This document shows, in pieces, positions 41,618 through 44,294 of a stretch of 44,294 nucleotides of DNA. Position numbers and translations under genes: made by a program. Where the stretch lies: the NCBI GenBank assembly GCA_002335055.1, contig DDCH01000003.1:1-44294 (forward strand), written 5' to 3'. The first letter of the stretch is position 1. Every line of letters starts with the position of its first letter. The notes under the pieces were generated by a model. The model saw nothing but the letters and a program-made list of their open reading frames with translations. It made no database searches and was not told where the DNA came from. The DNA comes from Sulfurimonas sp. UBA2011. Lineage in GTDB: Bacteria > Campylobacterota > Campylobacteria > Campylobacterales > Sulfurimonadaceae.

Positions 41618-42482
41618 GTTTATGAAACTATTTGAAGATGAAACAGCTGCAACTATCGAAGCACTTGTTGGAGTTACTCCATCTTTAGAGTTAAAAGAGG
41701 AACAAGAATTAAGTATCATTTCAAATATTATTCCGCCTATTGTTCTTGTTAAACTAAGTGTAAGTGGTGATTTAGATGCAGATGTGATGATTGCAATACC
41801 GCCAAACTTAGCAACTTCCCTTTCTGATATGATGATGGGTGAAGAGGCAAGTGATAGAGAAGATGTGAACGAAGATGATATTGATGCGACAAAAGAGATT
41901 GTGTCAAATATTTTTGGTGCAATTTCAACTTCGCTCTCCGCACAAAAAGAGTTACCAGCCCTCTCTTTTAGTGTTTCAAGTGTTGAAAATATTACAGATA
42001 CAGGGGAAGTGAGTTTAGAAGACTTTACTAAAATGTATGTTTATAAATTTACTCTTGAGTCATTAGACTCTCTATTAATGTTTATTATTGATGAGAAACT
42101 GAGTGATGTACTTGATGGAAAATCTGCAAGTGAATCTGAAATAGCTGATAGTGGAAGTGATGATTTTGATTCTAGTAATATAGTTTCACCTGGAGATATA
42201 TCGCTCAACAACGATGAGTTAAATAATATAGCTCTGATTATGGATGTAAAACTTCCCGTAAGAGTACGAATTGGTAAAAAAAGAATGTTATTAAAAGATG
42301 TATTAAATATGGATATAGGTTCAGTAATTGAATTAAATCAACTTGCAAATGATCCACTAGAAATTTTAGTTGATAACCATGTGATTGCTGAGGGTGAAGT
42401 TGTAATTGTTGATGGAAACTTTGGTGTTCAAATTACAACAATTGGAAGTAAAAAAGATAGATTGACACAATTAAAGTCATAA
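41610..42482 (+). CDS. fliY: flagellar motor switch protein FliY (FliN-type)
   Basis: 290 residues: an N-terminal CheC-like part (about 1-170, with VLVKLSVSGDLDADVMIAIPPNLA and IDATKEIVSNIFGAISTSLS), an acidic serine/aspartate linker (about 172-200), and a C-terminal SpoA/FliN domain (IALIMDVKLPVRVRIGKKRMLLKDVLNMDIGSVIELNQ). It forms the C-ring with FliM. In Campylobacter and Helicobacter FliY exists beside a separate FliN. Confidence 0.92.
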   Translation: MSEFMKLFEDETAATIEALVGVTPSLELKEEQELSIISNIIPPIVLVKLSVSGDLDADVMIAIPPNLATSLSDMMMGEEASDREDVNEDDIDATKEIVSNIFGAISTSLSAQKELPALSFSVSSVENITDTGEVSLEDFTKMYVYKFTLESLDSLLMFIIDEKLSDVLDGKSASESEIADSGSDDFDSSNIVSPGDISLNNDELNNIALIMDVKLPVRVRIGKKRMLLKDVLNMDIGSVIELNQLANDPLEILVDNHVIAEGEVVIVDGNFGVQITTIGSKKDRLTQLKS

Positions 42483-42486
42483 TAAA

Positions 42487-43224
42487 ATGAATAAAAGCAA
42501 TGAATTAACTAAAAAATATATCAAAGATATTAAGTCAGCAGATGTATGGAGTGTTTTTAAAATTCTTGCTGATTTTGTGAAAGGTTTTGATGAGCTTGGT
42601 GAATTAGGCCCTACCGTAACGATATTTGGTAGTGCTAGAACTAAAAGAAATACTAAATATTATAATCAGGCAAAAAAATTAGCTTCTCTTTTAGCTAATC
42701 GAGGATATAATATCATGACTGGTGGTGGTCCTGGGATAATGGAAGCTGCAAATAAAGGTGCACATGAGTATGATGTCGAATCTATAGGATTAAACATTGA
42801 TCTTCCTTTTGAGCAAAAATTAAATCCATACACAAGTAAAGAGTTGACTTTTGATTACTTTTTTTCACGTAAAGTGATGCTTGTAAAGTACTCAATGGCT
42901 TATGTTATTTTTCCGGGTGGATTTGGAACATTGGATGAGCTTTTTGAAGCATTAACTCTAGTGCAAACAAGAAAAGTGACTGGTGTAAAAATTTTTGTGA
43001 TTGGTAGTGAATTTTATCAGCCTTTATTACAATTTGTAGAAGATAAGCTTTTAGGTGAGGGTATGATTGATCAAGAAGATTTAGAGATGATATGTTTAAC
43101 AGATGAGTTTGTACAAGTAGTAGATGAGATAGAAGTTTCACTATCGAATCAACTAGAAGTTTTAGAAGATGCAGGACTTAAAAATACAAGTTATTATAAG
43201 TCTTTATCAAGTTTGAGGAAATAA
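42487..43224 (+). CDS. LOG-family protein (lysine decarboxylase-like / nucleotide 5'-monophosphate nucleosidase family)
   Basis: 245 residues. The Rossmann-like fold motifs of the LOG family are clear: GSARTKRNTKYY, MTGGGPGIMEAANKGA and PGGFGTLDELFEALTLVQTRK (nucleotide phosphoribosyl binding). Members release base from nucleoside monophosphates (cytokinin activation or PpnN-type purine nucleosidase). The substrate here is unknown. It starts 4 bases after fliY and its stop overlaps mnmA. Confidence 0.88.
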   Translation: MNKSNELTKKYIKDIKSADVWSVFKILADFVKGFDELGELGPTVTIFGSARTKRNTKYYNQAKKLASLLANRGYNIMTGGGPGIMEAANKGAHEYDVESIGLNIDLPFEQKLNPYTSKELTFDYFFSRKVMLVKYSMAYVIFPGGFGTLDELFEALTLVQTRKVTGVKIFVIGSEFYQPLLQFVEDKLLGEGMIDQEDLEMICLTDEFVQVVDEIEVSLSNQLEVLEDAGLKNTSYYKSLSSLRK

Positions 43225-44249
43225 TGAAAGAAAAAGTACTAGTTGGAATGAGTGGTGGTGTAGATTCTACTATCACGACATTAATGTTAAAAGAGCAGGG
43301 TTATGAGGTAGAGGGTTTATATATGAAACTTCACTCAAAGCCAGGATATCATGAGATACATCAAGCACGTGCACAAAAAGCTGCCGATAAGATTGGTGTA
43401 AAACTACATGTATTAGATTTACAAGAAAAATTCAAAAAAAATGTTTATCAACCTTTTATTGACACTTATGCTGAGGGTAAAACACCAAATCCATGTGCTC
43501 TTTGTAATCGTACAATGAAGTTTGGTGAGATGATAGACTTTGCTGATGAGGTTGGAGCTCAGTACTTAGCTACTGGACATTATATCAAAACAGATGGTGA
43601 GTATTTTTATCAAGCTGAAGATGATACAAAAGATCAAAGTTACTTTCTATTTTATGTAAAAAAAGAGATGCTACCTAGATTGAAGTTTCCATTAGGTGAA
43701 CTTCATAAAAAAGACATTAAAGCACAGGCTGCTTCTATAGAAGGTTTAGAATCTTTTTCATCTCAAGCTGAGTCAAGTGAAATATGTTTTGTAGAGACAA
43801 CATATACTGATGTCTTAAAAAAACATGTTAATGTTGATCAGCCAGGTGATGTGCTTGATAAAGAAGGAAATGTTGTAGGTGAGCATAAAGGTTATATGCA
43901 CTATACAATTGGAAAGCGTAAAGGTTTTACTGTTAATGGTGCGCATGATCCTCATTTTGTACTAAATATTGATCCTAAGAAGAATCAAATAACTGTTGGT
44001 AAAAAAGAAGATTTAGAGTGTAACTATGTAGAACTAGATAATCTTAATATGTTTAATGATGAAACAGAGTTTGATACAACTGTTAAACTTAGATATAGAA
44101 CAACAGCAGTTAATTGTCATGTAGTTATAAAAGATGGGAAAGCATCAGTGACTTTACATGATGGTGTTTTTGGTGTTGCAGTTGGACAAGCTGCAGTATT
44201 TTATGATGATAATAAACTTATCGGTGGTGGCTGGATTTGTAAATCCTAG
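43224..44249 (+). CDS. mnmA: tRNA-specific 2-thiouridylase MnmA
   Basis: 341 residues. It thiolates the wobble U34 of tRNA-Lys, tRNA-Glu and tRNA-Gln. PP-loop GMSGGVDS (8-15), nucleophile C94 in NPCALCNRTMKFG, ATGHY, DQSYFLFYV, and the persulfide cysteine C188 in SSEICFVE are present. The C-terminal beta-barrel ends GQAAVFYDDNKLIGGGWI. It is slightly shorter than E. coli MnmA. Two of its likely substrates, tRNA-Lys(TTT) and tRNA-Glu(TTC), are encoded at the other end of the window. Confidence 0.95.
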   Translation: MKEKVLVGMSGGVDSTITTLMLKEQGYEVEGLYMKLHSKPGYHEIHQARAQKAADKIGVKLHVLDLQEKFKKNVYQPFIDTYAEGKTPNPCALCNRTMKFGEMIDFADEVGAQYLATGHYIKTDGEYFYQAEDDTKDQSYFLFYVKKEMLPRLKFPLGELHKKDIKAQAASIEGLESFSSQAESSEICFVETTYTDVLKKHVNVDQPGDVLDKEGNVVGEHKGYMHYTIGKRKGFTVNGAHDPHFVLNIDPKKNQITVGKKEDLECNYVELDNLNMFNDETEFDTTVKLRYRTTAVNCHVVIKDGKASVTLHDGVFGVAVGQAAVFYDDNKLIGGGWICKS

Positions 44250-44268
44250 CTGCTATCTAGATAGCAGC
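44249..44268. repeat. perfect 20-base palindrome after mnmA
   Basis: The ten bases GCTGCTATCT are followed at once by their reverse complement, beginning at the last base of the mnmA stop codon. In RNA it would make a hairpin with a tight loop. The downstream bases (ACAACAAACG) are not T-rich, so it is an imperfect terminator candidate, or a site for a dimeric protein. Confidence 0.45.
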
Positions 44269-44294
44269 ACAACAAACGAAAAAACTCTTTCCAA

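Noticed and set aside
1..44294. CRISPR array, prophage, or intact insertion sequence
   Set aside because: No regularly spaced repeats, phage structural genes, integrase or transposase frames were seen on either strand.

Overview
This is an AT-rich, gene-dense stretch of a Campylobacterota (former Epsilonproteobacteria) chromosome, most likely a Sulfurimonas-type free-living member. The assignment rests on recalled gene content and order: tyrA next to bamA; a gppA/ppx-like gene, a ferredoxin and a CosR/HsrA-type regulator; lpxC, a tsaB-like gene, thrB, ylxR, infB, rbfA and rimP; and sppA, an aminofutalosine deaminase, aroQ, folK, flhF, flhG, a small membrane protein, fliA, fliM and fliY. These blocks match those of Campylobacter and its relatives. 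No database search was possible.

Layout. Positions 1-300 hold tRNA-Glu and tRNA-Lys on the minus strand behind a consensus sigma70 promoter. Positions 306-9785 hold two Bat (von Willebrand factor A / MoxR) gene sets. The downstream set is complete: moxR, DUF58, a small membrane protein, batA, batB-TPR and batD. The upstream set is decaying: batA is intact, batB stops just before its metal-binding motif, a foreign-looking segment with a DsbA-family gene follows, and batD has an in-frame amber codon. Positions 9782-17900 hold tyrA, bamA, a Ppx/GppA phosphatase, a 2[4Fe-4S] ferredoxin, a histidine kinase with its response regulator, folB and plsY. Positions 18003-20881 hold nadA, nadC and flhB. 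Positions 20963-23126 are a type II restriction-modification pair: a C5-cytosine methyltransferase and an HNH endonuclease. Positions 23206-34599 look like one long co-directional run covering envelope, threonine, translation, riboflavin and menaquinone genes and ending with xseA at a hairpin. Positions 34682-36775 are the sppA and aminofutalosine deaminase pair on the minus strand. Positions 36874-44249 are aroQ, folK and a flagellar regulatory/switch block, then a LOG-family gene and mnmA.

Most striking observations. (1) fliA, the flagellar sigma28 gene, survives at its usual place between the small membrane gene and fliM only as a 52-codon remnant. It joins the first ~28 residues (region 1.2) directly to the last ~24 residues (end of region 4.2), in frame, with both neighbours intact. 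(2) One of two Bat operons has been broken by replacement of the batB 3' part with a segment carrying a DsbA-like gene and a half-site resembling REP-associated transposase repeats. (3) A CosR/HsrA-type regulator, known as an atypical orphan in Campylobacter and Helicobacter, here keeps a complete phospho-acceptor site and is followed by a histidine kinase gene. I see no CRISPR array, prophage or intact insertion sequence.
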